In this document: positions 1-8,399 of the stretch, piece after piece
How positions within the stretch are numbered: the stretch's first letter is position 1
Layout: every line of letters starts with the position of its first letter
Assembly: GCA_000690595.2 (NCBI GenBank)
Contig: JHUT02000001.1
Coordinates: 372,001-436,000, forward strand
DNA: 64,000 nucleotides
Reading direction: 5' to 3'
DNA from: Natrinema mahii
GTDB taxonomy: Archaea > Halobacteriota > Halobacteria > Halobacteriales > Natrialbaceae
Program-made: the position numbers and the translations under genes
Notes under the pieces: model-generated
Told to the model about the DNA's origin: nothing
Database searches by the model: none
Seen by the model: the letters and a program-made list of their open reading frames with translations, nothing else

Positions 1-336
1 GCGGACGTCCAGGAGGAGACCCGCATCGAGAACGAGGCCGAGTACATCGACGAACTCACGCGGCGCATCGCGGACGGTGCCAAGGCGGCCTACGGCCCCG
101 AACAGGTCGAGAAGGCCGCCGAGTTCGGCGCGATCGAACACCTGCTCGTCCTCGACGACCGCTTACAGAAAGAACGCGGCCCCGACGGCGAGTGGTCGAT
201 CAGCGTCGACGAGGTCATCCGGACGACCGAACAGAAAGGCGGCGAGGTGACGGTCTTCTCGAGCGAGTTCCCACCCGGCCAGCAGCTGTCGAACCTCGGT
301 GGGATCGCCGCCCTGTTGCGGTATCGCCTCGAGTGA
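1..336 (+). CDS. pelA: mRNA surveillance protein pelota (3' part)
   Basis: The gene enters from the left edge, so only the last 111 residues are present. The fragment is the third (eL30-like) domain of pelota/Dom34, the release-factor-like protein that rescues stalled ribosomes together with an aRF3/Hbs1-type or ABCE1 partner. Recognisable family features are the [20 protein letters not shown] helix-strand segment and the C-terminal [12 protein letters not shown] ending. aRF1 has a related third domain but ends differently, so pelota is preferred. The next gene converges on it and its stop lies 25 bases downstream. Confidence 0.85.
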   Translation, partial: ADVQEETRIENEAEYIDELTRRIADGAKAAYGPEQVEKAAEFGAIEHLLVLDDRLQKERGPDGEWSISVDEVIRTTEQKGGEVTVFSSEFPPGQQLSNLGGIAALLRYRLE

Positions 337-361
337 GTTCGTCGGCTTCGCCAACGGGCGC

Positions 362-1114
362 TTAGTCGCCCCTGACCTCGTCGCTGGCTTCGATGAGTTG
401 GATCAGCACCGAGGCAAACACCGACTCCGAACTCCAGATCGCCGTCTCGCCGCTCTCCCCGCCGAGGACGCTCAACAGGATGCTGTCGTCGTCGGCGACG
501 GCGATGCGTCCGGAGCGTTGGTCGTCCGCCCGGTGGCCCGGTGGGGTGTCGACGACGATCCCCTCGTGGTCGGCGAACCGCTCGTGGATCGCCGGCGTCC
601 GGCTGACGATGACGACCGACACGCCGGCCGCCGCCCGCTCGGAGAGGGTCCGTTCGATCGAGTCGGTCACCAGTTCCGGGAGGCGCGTCCCGAAGATGAT
701 CCGGTCGTCGGCCTTCGAGATGAGTTCGACGGTCCGGTCGGTGACGCGGTCGCGACCGCGGACCGTCCAGATGTCCTCCTGGGTTTCCTCACCCGAGGGT
801 TCGTTCTTGACCGTTTCGACGTACTCGAAGGCGCGGTCCTGTTCGTGTTCGAACTGATCCCGGAGCGTCTCCCGGGCGGTGTCGACGCTGACCGGCCGGT
901 ACCGGATCGGGTTCGACTGCTGGACCTCGAGCAGGCCCTGTTCCTCCAGGCTCTCGGCGACGCTGTAGACCTGCGAGCGGGGAACGTCGGTGACGTCGGC
1001 GACGTCGCGGGCGGTCCCCGCGCCCAGTCGGTGCAAGGCGATGAAGACCTTGGCCTCGTAGCTGGTCAGCCCCAGCGTTTCGAAGGCGTCGACGGCCGCG
1101 TTCTCGTCGCTCAC
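362..1114 (-). CDS. TrmB-family winged-helix transcriptional regulator
   Basis: A 250-residue protein with an N-terminal TrmB-type winged helix (about residues 5-75; the segment LGLTSYEAKVFIALHRLG is typical) followed by a linker and a C-terminal PLD-like effector domain with the RIIFGTRLP and GVSVVIVSRTP segments. TrmB proteins are archaeal DNA-binding regulators that often respond to sugars; the ligand here is unknown. I chose the GTG at 1112-1114 because it overlaps the TGA of the upstream RND gene (GTGA). A longer in-frame start would lie inside the RND gene and give an arginine-rich, non-family leader. The coupling suggests it regulates the exporter operon. Confidence 0.88.
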   Translation of the reverse strand: MSDENAAVDAFETLGLTSYEAKVFIALHRLGAGTARDVADVTDVPRSQVYSVAESLEEQGLLEVQQSNPIRYRPVSVDTARETLRDQFEHEQDRAFEYVETVKNEPSGEETQEDIWTVRGRDRVTDRTVELISKADDRIIFGTRLPELVTDSIERTLSERAAAGVSVVIVSRTPAIHERFADHEGIVVDTPPGHRADDQRSGRIAVADDDSILLSVLGGESGETAIWSSESVFASVLIQLIEASDEVRGD

Positions 1115-4110
1115 TCGTCGGTCCCTCCGTCGCCGTCGGTCGGTTCGCCGCCGTCGCTGGCGGTCGGTGCGGGGCCGGTGGCGCCGGCCGTGTCGAACGA
1201 GACGTCCGGGCCGAAGTACCGCGTCCACAACACGAGCAGCGACGGGAGGACGACGACGCTCGCGAGGAACGCGTACGTGATCGTCAGCCCAGTGATGATC
1301 CCGAACTGCTGGAGGGCGGGGAGGATCGCGAACGCCAGCGTCCCGAACCCGCCGACGGTCGTCGCCGCGCTGCCGAGCAACGCGCCGCCGGTACCGGTGA
1401 CGGTCGTCCGCAGCGCCGACCAGACGTTGCCCTGGCGCTCGAGTTCGAGCCGGTAGCGTTCGCTGATGTGGATGCTGTAGGCGACCCCGAGCCCGACGGT
1501 GAGACTCGTGATCATCCCCGTGAGGACGTTAAACGGCATCCCGATGAGATACATCGTGCCGAGGATCCAGGCCACGGAGAACGCAACTGGGAGCAGGGTG
1601 ACCGCCCCCAGCGACGCGCTGTTGCCGGCCAGCCAGTAGGCGGCGGTGAGGAACAGGAACACCGCCACGAGCGTGATCAGCAGGCTCTCGAGGACGGTAT
1701 CGAGCAGGTCCTGTTCGACGATGTAGTTGACGATCGGATCGCCGGTCGCGATGGCGCTCCACTCGCCGTCGCCCCGGTCCTCGAAGTCGCCGGCGATGGT
1801 CCGCATCTCTTCGGTCGTCTCCGCGCTTGAGGCACCGCCCTGAACGCCGACGATCAGCCGCGCGGACTCGTACTCGCCGCCGTCGGTCCGGTGGATGACC
1901 TGGCTCGCGGCGTCTTCGTCGATCTCGAACAGCTGGTCGTACAGCGCCGAGACGTTCTCGTCGGGGACGCCGTCGTCGTCGGTGTCGGCCGCGGTGAACG
2001 ACTCGTTGAACGACTCGTTCTGGCCGGCAACTTGTTCCATCGTCGAGAGCGGCCCCTGGATGTCGGCGTCGCCGGTCGCGAGCGTGTAGGCGACGCCGCC
2101 TTCCGCGGCGGCCTCCTCCTGTGCCTGCGCGGTCGCGTTGAGGAACTCGTCGTCGGCGACGTCACCTTCGACGAGAATCTGTGCCTGACTGTTCTCGGGC
2201 TGGAAGTGTTCGTTGACGTACTCGAGGTTGTCCTTGGCGTGGTACTCGCCGGGAGCCATCCCGCCGGGGAGGTTCTTCGTCCACTCCGGTGGGCTGTCGG
2301 CGAGGAAGTCCTCCTGCTGGAAGCTGGTGTCGACCTGCGTCGCCCCATAGGCGCCGCCGGCGGTGATCAGCGCGACGACCAGCAGGACGGCGATCGGGAA
2401 CCGACGCGCGGCGGTCGAGCCGACCGTCAGCACCTCGCTGAAGCGGCCGCCGCCGGTCCCGAAGGCCCGCTTGCGGCGGTCGAAGCCGCGGGACTCGAGG
2501 AACTCGTCGATCTCGACCTTGGCGGCGGGGATCAACGCGCCGAAGACGATCAGCGCGGCGACGATACCGACGGAGCTGACGACCCCGAACTCGCGGATGG
2601 GGCCGATCGGACTGACGAGGTTCGAGAGGAACCCGATGACAGTCGTGGCCGTCACCCAGACGAGGGCGGCGCCGACGCCGGCCAGCGCGACCGTCATCGA
2701 GCCGCGAACGGTCCCCTCGGTGCCGTCGGTCTCCCGCTGTTCACGGTGGCGCATGAAGACGTGGATCGCGTAGTCGATCGAGAGCCCGATCAGCAACACC
2801 GGGACCGCGACGAACATCTGGTTGAACGCGATATCTGCCCAGCCCATGAAGCCGAACGTCCAGACGAGGACGGCGACGATGCCGGCGACCCCGAGGACGA
2901 TGTCGAGCAGGTCGCGGTAGGCGACGAGCAAGGCGACGACGACGAACAACAGCGCGAGCGGGCCGACGATGGCGAGGCTGTCGCCCATCGAGCGGTCGAT
3001 CTCGTCGGTGATGATGCCGGCACCGAAGACGAGGTAGTCCTGCTCGTGTGACTCCGCGATGTCGCGGATCTCGAGTTGGCTATCGAGGATTTCGTCGCTG
3101 ATCATGCCGCCTTCGATCCCGCCCGCACTGTCACCCGCGGTCGACTGCGTGATCGCCGTCATTCGCGTTTCGGCCTGCGTCGAGCCGGGTTCGTACGACG
3201 ACGGCATGAATCCGATCGCCAAGCTGTCCTCACTCTCGCCCGACAGCGTCGATTCGAGGGTCCGCTCGTACTCCTCGTCGTCGAGGCCCTCGAGGGCCTC
3301 GATCTGATCCGCGAGCGGCGGTTGCTCGCTGCTCTGGAGGGCGGCGTACTCGGCCTCGAGGACGCCGGCGGTGCCGTTCCGATACGCTTCCTGGCGCTCC
3401 GCGGAGAGTCGCTGGTACTCGGGGTCTTCCTCGGGCGTCTCCGTCTGGGAGCGGATCTCGTACTGCTGTGACTCGATCTCACGGACGTCCTGGACCGCAG
3501 CCTCGTACCGCGCGGTCTGGGTCTCGGTGAGGCCGACCGTCGCGTTCTCGACGGTCGCGTTGAGCTGGGCCTCGAGTTCGGCCGCCTGTCGCTGGTACTC
3601 GGGGTCCGACTCGTCGTAGGACTCGTTCAGTTGCTCGTACTGTCGCTGGATCCCGACGGTCGTGTTGAGCCCGTCGCTGAGCCGCGACTGCGTCTCGTTG
3701 AGTTCGGCCGCCTGTTCGTTTCGGATCACCGACGTCGCGATGAGGTTCTCGACGCCGACCATCGACTGGTTCTCGACCAGCGTCTCGTTGATCGACTCGT
3801 CCTCGCGGAGTTCCTGTTGTAACTCCAGGGAGTCGATCAGCGACGCCTTCGTGAGAACGTTGTCGTCCTCACCACCCCGAACGATCAGTTGGAGGGTCGT
3901 CGCGTTTTCCCGTTGCTCACTGGTGAAGTTCTCGTCGATGCGCTCGAGGGCTTTCGCCTCGTCGGACTCGCCCTCGAACTGGGAGAGCGAGGAGTCGTCG
4001 TCGACCATCGGCATGCCCGCACCGACGAGCGCCGTCGCAAGCAGGAGGACGACGAGAACGATTCGCGTGTGGGACATGAGGGCGTCCGCGAGCCGATCGG
4101 GAAGGCTCAT
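1111..4110 (-). CDS. RND/MMPL-family membrane transporter
   Basis: A 999-residue RND-superfamily transporter of the MMPL/HpnN type. There is one membrane segment near residues 15-35, then a long extracellular Gln/Glu-rich region (about 40-330) containing coiled-coil-like DPEYQR repeats, then five grouped membrane helices with the GLSIDYAIHVFMRHRE signature, a second extracellular domain (about 600-800), and a second helix bundle with GLGVAYSIHISERYR. Such proteins use the proton or ion gradient to move lipids or hydrophobic compounds; the substrate here cannot be told. It is first in an operon with the TrmB-like regulator, which starts inside its stop codon. Confidence 0.9.
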   Translation of the reverse strand: MSLPDRLADALMSHTRIVLVVLLLATALVGAGMPMVDDDSSLSQFEGESDEAKALERIDENFTSEQRENATTLQLIVRGGEDDNVLTKASLIDSLELQQELREDESINETLVENQSMVGVENLIATSVIRNEQAAELNETQSRLSDGLNTTVGIQRQYEQLNESYDESDPEYQRQAAELEAQLNATVENATVGLTETQTARYEAAVQDVREIESQQYEIRSQTETPEEDPEYQRLSAERQEAYRNGTAGVLEAEYAALQSSEQPPLADQIEALEGLDDEEYERTLESTLSGESEDSLAIGFMPSSYEPGSTQAETRMTAITQSTAGDSAGGIEGGMISDEILDSQLEIRDIAESHEQDYLVFGAGIITDEIDRSMGDSLAIVGPLALLFVVVALLVAYRDLLDIVLGVAGIVAVLVWTFGFMGWADIAFNQMFVAVPVLLIGLSIDYAIHVFMRHREQRETDGTEGTVRGSMTVALAGVGAALVWVTATTVIGFLSNLVSPIGPIREFGVVSSVGIVAALIVFGALIPAAKVEIDEFLESRGFDRRKRAFGTGGGRFSEVLTVGSTAARRFPIAVLLVVALITAGGAYGATQVDTSFQQEDFLADSPPEWTKNLPGGMAPGEYHAKDNLEYVNEHFQPENSQAQILVEGDVADDEFLNATAQAQEEAAAEGGVAYTLATGDADIQGPLSTMEQVAGQNESFNESFTAADTDDDGVPDENVSALYDQLFEIDEDAASQVIHRTDGGEYESARLIVGVQGGASSAETTEEMRTIAGDFEDRGDGEWSAIATGDPIVNYIVEQDLLDTVLESLLITLVAVFLFLTAAYWLAGNSASLGAVTLLPVAFSVAWILGTMYLIGMPFNVLTGMITSLTVGLGVAYSIHISERYRLELERQGNVWSALRTTVTGTGGALLGSAATTVGGFGTLAFAILPALQQFGIITGLTITYAFLASVVVLPSLLVLWTRYFGPDVSFDTAGATGPAPTASDGGEPTDGDGGTDE

Positions 4111-4180
4111 GCGGTCACCTCTCGACTCGGCCGTTGGGATTCGCGTTGGACCATTCTGTTGTTACGATCCTACAAACTCG

Positions 4181-4190
4181 ATAGTATAAA
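4181..4190 (-). promoter_or_regulatory. TATA box for the RND-trmB operon
   Basis: On the minus strand the sequence reads TTTATACTAT, an archaeal TATA element about 75 bases ahead of the RND start, predicting transcription from near 4160 and a leader of about 50 bases. The rest of the 4111-4313 gap holds no gene I can support. Confidence 0.55.
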
Positions 4191-4313
4191 CGTGTTCGGG
4201 ATTCTTGTCAGCGGACTCGCCAGTCGTCAGTCGTCCTGAAAACACCGATCGTCGATAGCCGTCCGAGGCGTTGCACGGAGTCGCGCGACGCCGTCACGAC
4301 CGTCGGCCGGTCG

Positions 4314-5048
4314 TCACTCGATCGAGATCGTCTGGAGATCTTCGGCGAACCGAACGTCGCCGTCGTAGTGGCTCCCGATCGACTCGAGCATTTCTTCGTG
4401 ATGGCCCTCGGTGTGGGGGTAGAGATGAGTCAGGTAGACCCGGCCGATCTCCCGGCCGGCCAGCGCGCGGCCGAGACTGTCCGGCGTCGGGTGGTTCGAG
4501 ACGTCGACGTCGTCGGGGAACGAACAGTCGTGGGCGAGGATCGCCGACCCCTCGGCGAAGTTGGCCAGTCCCGCGAAGGCCTCGCTGTCGCCGCTGAAGG
4601 TAAACCGATCGTCGAACCGGTAGGCCAGACACGGCAGCGAGTGGCGCGTCTCGTAGGCCGAGACGTCGAACCCGGCGACCGAGAACTCGCCGGGGACGAC
4701 CTCCCGGACCCGCAGGTCGATCTTGTCCTGCATGTACTCGTGGACCGCGAGCAGGTCGTCGAGCAACGCCTTGGTTCCCTGCGGCCCGACGACCTCGAGG
4801 TGGTCCTCGCCGGCGAGCCAGCGGGCCTTCACCAGCGGGAGCAGGTCGGACACGTGATCGAGGTGGTGATGGGTCAACAGCACGGTCGAGACACCCTCGT
4901 AGCCGACGCCGGACTGCTGGAGTCGCTGGAGGGCCCCGGCACCGCAGTCGATCAGGACGGTCCGGCCGTCCTCCTGAACGAGGATGCCCGACTGAAACCG
5001 TTCGCCGGTAGGCAACGCCGAGCCCGTTCCGAGAAAGGTGACACGCAT
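4314..5048 (-). CDS. MBL-fold hydrolase, RNase Z-like
   Basis: A 244-residue metallo-beta-lactamase-fold protein. The N-terminus MRVTFLGTGSALPTGERFQ is characteristic of the RNase Z/ElaC-like branch. The THHHLDH zinc motif follows at about residue 62, and further ligands are visible in YETRHS, FSGDSE, LAHDCSF and LTHLYPH. It is shorter than canonical tRNase Z (about 300 residues) and lacks an obvious exosite arm, so it may be a related phosphodiesterase rather than the tRNA 3' processing enzyme. The ATG at 5046-5048 was chosen because the family begins exactly at this methionine. Confidence 0.85.
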   Translation of the reverse strand: MRVTFLGTGSALPTGERFQSGILVQEDGRTVLIDCGAGALQRLQQSGVGYEGVSTVLLTHHHLDHVSDLLPLVKARWLAGEDHLEVVGPQGTKALLDDLLAVHEYMQDKIDLRVREVVPGEFSVAGFDVSAYETRHSLPCLAYRFDDRFTFSGDSEAFAGLANFAEGSAILAHDCSFPDDVDVSNHPTPDSLGRALAGREIGRVYLTHLYPHTEGHHEEMLESIGSHYDGDVRFAEDLQTISIE

Positions 5049-5190
5049 ACGCCGACGTGGAACGCCCGCCCCGATAAGGATACCTCTCGCGAGCGTGCCG
5101 GCCGGTTCCGAACGGGTCGCCGCGACGACCGGCGACGCGAACGCCATCGACGCCGTCGCGCGTTCCGATCCTGACTGAGAGCGGGCCGAC

Positions 5191-5200
5191 TCTTTAAGTA
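5191..5200 (+). promoter_or_regulatory. TATA box for the DUF655 gene
   Basis: TCTTTAAGTA is centred about 27 bases before the ATG at 5224, the spacing expected for a leaderless haloarchaeal transcript. Confidence 0.6.
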
Positions 5201-5223
5201 CGACGTGGACGTACCGAAACCTA

Positions 5224-5820
5224 ATGAGCGAAGCCGATGGCGACGAGACGGACGTTCGGCGCGCGGTCGTGTTGGATTACCTCGCCCACGGGCTGTCTGA
5301 CGACGGCCGACCGCAATACGAGAAGTCACCGGCAGGGTACGCCGTCGGAATCGAGGACTTCCAGCTCTATCAGGTCGCCTTCGACGAGAACGAGCGGCTC
5401 ACGATCGGCAGCGAGGTTGTCGTCGAACCGGCCGCCGAGCGCGACATCGTCACCGAGTGCCACCGCGTCGAGTACGAGACCCTCTCCTCGGGCGCGCAGT
5501 CGGAACTCGAGTACGTCGTGGCCGACCTGGTCGAGGAGAACGAGGAGCGGTTCGTCGACTTCTACAACGACGCCCAGCCGATTACGCTGCGGCTCCACCA
5601 GCTGAACCTGCTGCCGGGCATCGGGAAGAAGCTCCGCAACGGCATCCTCGACGAGCGAAAGCGCAAGCCCTTCGAGAGCTTCGAAGAGCTGTCCGAACGC
5701 GTCTCGGGGCTGCACGATCCCGACGAAATCCTCGTCGAGCGCATCCTCGAGGAGTTGCGCGACGACGATCTCAAATACCAGACGTTCGTGGGCCGACGCG
5801 AACAGGAGCAAAACCAGTAA
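5224..5820 (+). CDS. DUF655 family protein (helix-hairpin-helix RNA/DNA-binding)
   Basis: A 198-residue protein of the archaeal DUF655 family. The N-terminal half (about 1-110) is a beta-rich domain beginning with VVLDYLAHGL. The C-terminal half contains a helix-hairpin-helix segment, LNLLPGIGKKLRNGILDERK (about 130-150), which normally binds nucleic acid without sequence preference. In other archaea this gene commonly sits near ksgA and tRNA/rRNA maturation genes; that neighbourhood is not visible here. Its exact function is not established. The start is supported by a TATA box 27 bases upstream. Confidence 0.85.
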   Translation: MSEADGDETDVRRAVVLDYLAHGLSDDGRPQYEKSPAGYAVGIEDFQLYQVAFDENERLTIGSEVVVEPAAERDIVTECHRVEYETLSSGAQSELEYVVADLVEENEERFVDFYNDAQPITLRLHQLNLLPGIGKKLRNGILDERKRKPFESFEELSERVSGLHDPDEILVERILEELRDDDLKYQTFVGRREQEQNQ

Positions 5821-5953
5821 GCCTGGACGGTTGGTTCTGTGGGGCGATCACCGCCTCGAGTCGTCGTGAGCGGACAAGCGCCCTCGCGTCTGCACCCGAC
5901 TGCGAGCAACGGCGTCCACAACAGTGATCCGACCGCGGGGCACTCGTAGGAGT

Positions 5954-7120
5954 ATGGACGACGACCACGACCGTCGGATCGAGACCAGATCCATCCACGC
6001 CGGTCAGGAACCCGATTCCGACACGGGCGCACTGATGACGCCGATTCACGCGAACTCCACGTATAAGCAGGACGCCCCGGGGGACCACCGCGGCTACGAG
6101 TACTCCCGCACCGGGAACCCCACGCGCACCGATCTCGAGGAAAACCTCGCGAGCCTCGAGAACGCCGAGTACGGCCGGGCCTTCGCCAGCGGGATGGCCG
6201 CGATCAACACCGTCCTGAACCTGCTCGAGGCCGGCGACCACGTCGTCACCGGCAACGACGTCTACGGCGGGACCCACCGCATCTTCACGCAGGTCTACGA
6301 GGACTACGACCTCGAGTTCTCCTTCGTCGATATGACCGACCTCGACGAGATCGAGGCCGCGTTCCGCGAGGAGACGGCACTGCTCTGGCTCGAGACGCCG
6401 ACGAATCCGCTCATGTCGATCGTCGACATCGCGGGGGCGGCCGAAATCGCCCACGACCACGACGCCCTGTGTGCGATCGACAACACGTTCGCGACGCCGT
6501 ATCTCCAGCGGCCGCTCGATCTGGGCGCGGACATCGTCTCCCACTCCCTGACGAAGTACCTCGGGGGCCACTCCGACGTCGTCGGCGGCGCCCTCCTGAC
6601 CAACGACGAGGCACTCGACGAGCGACTGGGCTTCTACCAGAACTCCGTCGGCGCGACGCCCGGCCCCTTCGAATCCTTCCTCGTCCTCCGGGGGACCAAG
6701 ACCCTCCCCGTCCGGATGGACCGACACTGCGAGAACGCGCGACAGATTGCGGAGTGGCTCGACGACCACCCCGACGTCGACCGGGTCTACTACCCCGGCC
6801 TCGAGTCCCATCCCGGCCACGAGATCGCCGCCGAGCAGATGGACGACTTCGGGGGCATGCTGAGCTTCGAACTCGATGCGAGCCTCGAGCAAGCGAGCGA
6901 CGTCGTCTCGAACACCGAGGTCTTCACGCTCGCGGAGAGCCTCGGCGGCGTCGAGAGCCTGATCGAACAGCCGGCGCCGATGACCCACGCCGCCATTCCG
7001 CGGGAGGAACGGCTCGCGGCCGGCCTCTCGGACAGCCTGATTCGCGTCTCGGTCGGAATCGAACACGTCGACGACCAGATCGCCGACCTCGAGGGCGCGA
7101 TCGACGCCGCGCTCGACTGA
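5954..7120 (+). CDS. Cystathionine gamma-synthase/lyase family PLP enzyme
   Basis: A 388-residue Cys/Met-metabolism PLP enzyme that catalyses gamma-replacement or gamma-elimination in trans-sulfuration. Family features in order are the N-terminal ETRSIHAGQEPD, the substrate-arm segment YEYSRTGNPTR, the phosphate-binding ASGMAAI, the cofactor aspartate in CAIDNTFATPYLQRP, and the Schiff-base lysine in SHSLTKYLGGHSD (about residue 201). SLGGVESLIEQPAPMTHA near the C-terminus is also typical. Synthase, lyase and O-acetylhomoserine sulfhydrylase activities cannot be separated from sequence alone. I chose the ATG at 5954 because the conserved region starts there; an in-frame start 30 bases upstream is possible. 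Confidence 0.9.
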   Translation: MDDDHDRRIETRSIHAGQEPDSDTGALMTPIHANSTYKQDAPGDHRGYEYSRTGNPTRTDLEENLASLENAEYGRAFASGMAAINTVLNLLEAGDHVVTGNDVYGGTHRIFTQVYEDYDLEFSFVDMTDLDEIEAAFREETALLWLETPTNPLMSIVDIAGAAEIAHDHDALCAIDNTFATPYLQRPLDLGADIVSHSLTKYLGGHSDVVGGALLTNDEALDERLGFYQNSVGATPGPFESFLVLRGTKTLPVRMDRHCENARQIAEWLDDHPDVDRVYYPGLESHPGHEIAAEQMDDFGGMLSFELDASLEQASDVVSNTEVFTLAESLGGVESLIEQPAPMTHAAIPREERLAAGLSDSLIRVSVGIEHVDDQIADLEGAIDAALD

Positions 7121-7142
7121 GACGGTCCGCTGTCACTGTTTC

Positions 7143-7178
7143 CCGGAGCGACCGCGAGCCGTCCTGCGGTCGCTCCGG
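7143..7178 (+). terminator. Hairpin after the cystathionine enzyme gene
   Basis: A perfect 13-bp inverted repeat (CCGGAGCGACCGC at 7143-7155 with its complement at 7166-7178) forms a strong hairpin with a 10-base loop 22 bases past the stop. No long T-run follows, so termination is a guess; it could equally be a 3' stability element. Confidence 0.5.
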
Positions 7179-7207
7179 AAATGACTCACAGCGGCCCGTA
7201 TGGACCG

Positions 7208-7279
7208 ATAGTAGCCGCTGAAAGTCATTGATCGCACGACGGCGCTGCGATCAGTGTGAATCGTTTCAGCGACTACTAT
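7208..7279. repeat. Dispersed palindromic repeat, copy A
   Basis: The outer arms ATAGTAGCCGCTGAAA (7208-7223) and TTTCAGCGACTACTAT (7264-7279) are complementary with one mismatch, and an inner pair TGATCGCA/TGCGATCA is perfect. A diverged second copy lies at 31875-31959. It sits between the 3' ends of two convergent genes. It resembles a non-autonomous palindromic element; no transposase is nearby. Confidence 0.7.
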
Positions 7280-7289
7280 ATTCCTCGAC

Positions 7290-8279
7290 CTAGGTCCCTC
7301 GCGCGAGTTGCGAGCGAAAGATCGGCTCGAACCCCTCGAGGTAGGCGCGCGCGTCGAACGACTCGGCGTCGCCGCAGGCGTCGAGCGCGGTCTCGAACTC
7401 GCGGTCCCACCGTTCGACGAAGGCGGTCTCGATGCCGGACTCGCGGATCCGCTCGATCGCGGGCGCGACGGCCGCGTCGGTCGGCTCGTCCCGGATCGCC
7501 CGAAGCTCCGCGGGCGAGACGATCCCGGACTCGAGGGCCCGGACGGCGACGCCGGAGCTGTAATCCCCCTCGGCGAGTTCTCGCTCCCAGGTGGCGAGCC
7601 AGTTGCCGATCCGGGCCATCCGCTGGCCGTGAGCGACGACGGTCCGGAGCGTCGCGAGGTCGCACGGATCGAACGCGCTCGCGTTGGCGATATCGATGTC
7701 GGCGAACGGGAAGAGCATCATGTTGTAGACGTCGTAGGTCAGGAGTTCGCGCTCGCTCGCGAGGCCGGGATGGCGGGCCAGCAGCGCCGAGTAGTCGACC
7801 GACTGCAGCGCCTGCCGAACGTCGAACCGGAACAGGGCCCCGAACTCCTCGGCGCGCGGACCCGCCCGAAACTGCTCGCAGAGCGCGTCCCAGAGGTCCT
7901 GCTGGAACCGGACGTAGTCGCCGTCGACACCCGCTCGCGTCGGATCGGCCGCCTGGCCGTCGAACGGCACGAGGCGGAGTTCCTCGAGGGTCGCGCGGTC
8001 GCCGTGGCGTTCGGCGACGTCGTCGATGACCGTGATGAACATCGTCGCGAGGACCTTCGCGTCGTGGACGCGCTGGCCGGCTCCGTCGTCGACACAGGAC
8101 AGTCGGAACGCCGGTTCGACCGCGTCGAACCACAGCCACGTCGACCGGTCACGGTCGCCGATCCGCTCGTCGTAGGCGTCGGCCAGCGGCCGAATCGTCT
8201 CCGAAAGGGTCCGCTGTGGCGCGTTCGAGAACGGGTCCGATTCGACCTCGAGAGCGGACGCCATCGTCTCTCGTGACAT
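7290..8279 (-). CDS. Putative class I terpene-synthase-fold protein
   Basis: A 329-residue, all-helical, soluble protein. Three positions fit the class I terpene synthase plan: an aspartate-rich DDVAE at 86-90, an arginine (R177, in SERELLTYDVY) where the diphosphate-sensing arginine is expected, and an NSE-like triad N226-x3-T230-x3-E234 in NWLATWERE. The 140-residue distance between the two metal motifs and the total length match bacterial cyclases. A clear C-terminal RY motif was not found. By family knowledge such enzymes ionise prenyl diphosphates with Mg2+; substrate and product are unknown. The ATG at 8279 is favoured over the GTG at 8288 because a TATA-like element lies about 28 bases upstream. 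Confidence 0.62.
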   Translation of the reverse strand: MSRETMASALEVESDPFSNAPQRTLSETIRPLADAYDERIGDRDRSTWLWFDAVEPAFRLSCVDDGAGQRVHDAKVLATMFITVIDDVAERHGDRATLEELRLVPFDGQAADPTRAGVDGDYVRFQQDLWDALCEQFRAGPRAEEFGALFRFDVRQALQSVDYSALLARHPGLASERELLTYDVYNMMLFPFADIDIANASAFDPCDLATLRTVVAHGQRMARIGNWLATWERELAEGDYSSGVAVRALESGIVSPAELRAIRDEPTDAAVAPAIERIRESGIETAFVERWDREFETALDACGDAESFDARAYLEGFEPIFRSQLARGT

Positions 8280-8303
8280 TGTCGACACTCACCGCTCTGC
8301 CCT

Positions 8304-8341
8304 GAAATATTTTATTGCTAATTATTGCTAATTAGAATTTA
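8304..8341. promoter_or_regulatory. Divergent AT-rich promoter with tandem 10-bp repeat
   Basis: This short AT-rich block separates the terpene-synthase-like gene (minus) from the MBL gene (plus). It contains TTATTGCTAA twice in direct tandem (8312-8321 and 8322-8331) and a minus-strand TATA-like TAAAATATTT. The one-helical-turn spacing suggests a protein-binding site. Confidence 0.5.
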
Positions 8342-8399
8342 CTGCGTCGATCGGGGAGAGACGAACAGCCCTTTCGTGGTGGCCGTCGAGGACTCGCGT

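Noticed and set aside
299-1456. Long open frames on the opposite strand of the regulator and RND genes
   Set aside because: They lie wholly opposite well-supported genes, are rich in Arg/Asp/Gly/Pro, and match no family; they result from the GC-rich codon bias.
7208-7279. Palindromic repeats considered as CRISPR units
   Set aside because: The two copies are 24 kb apart, not arrayed, and no cas genes or spacers are present.
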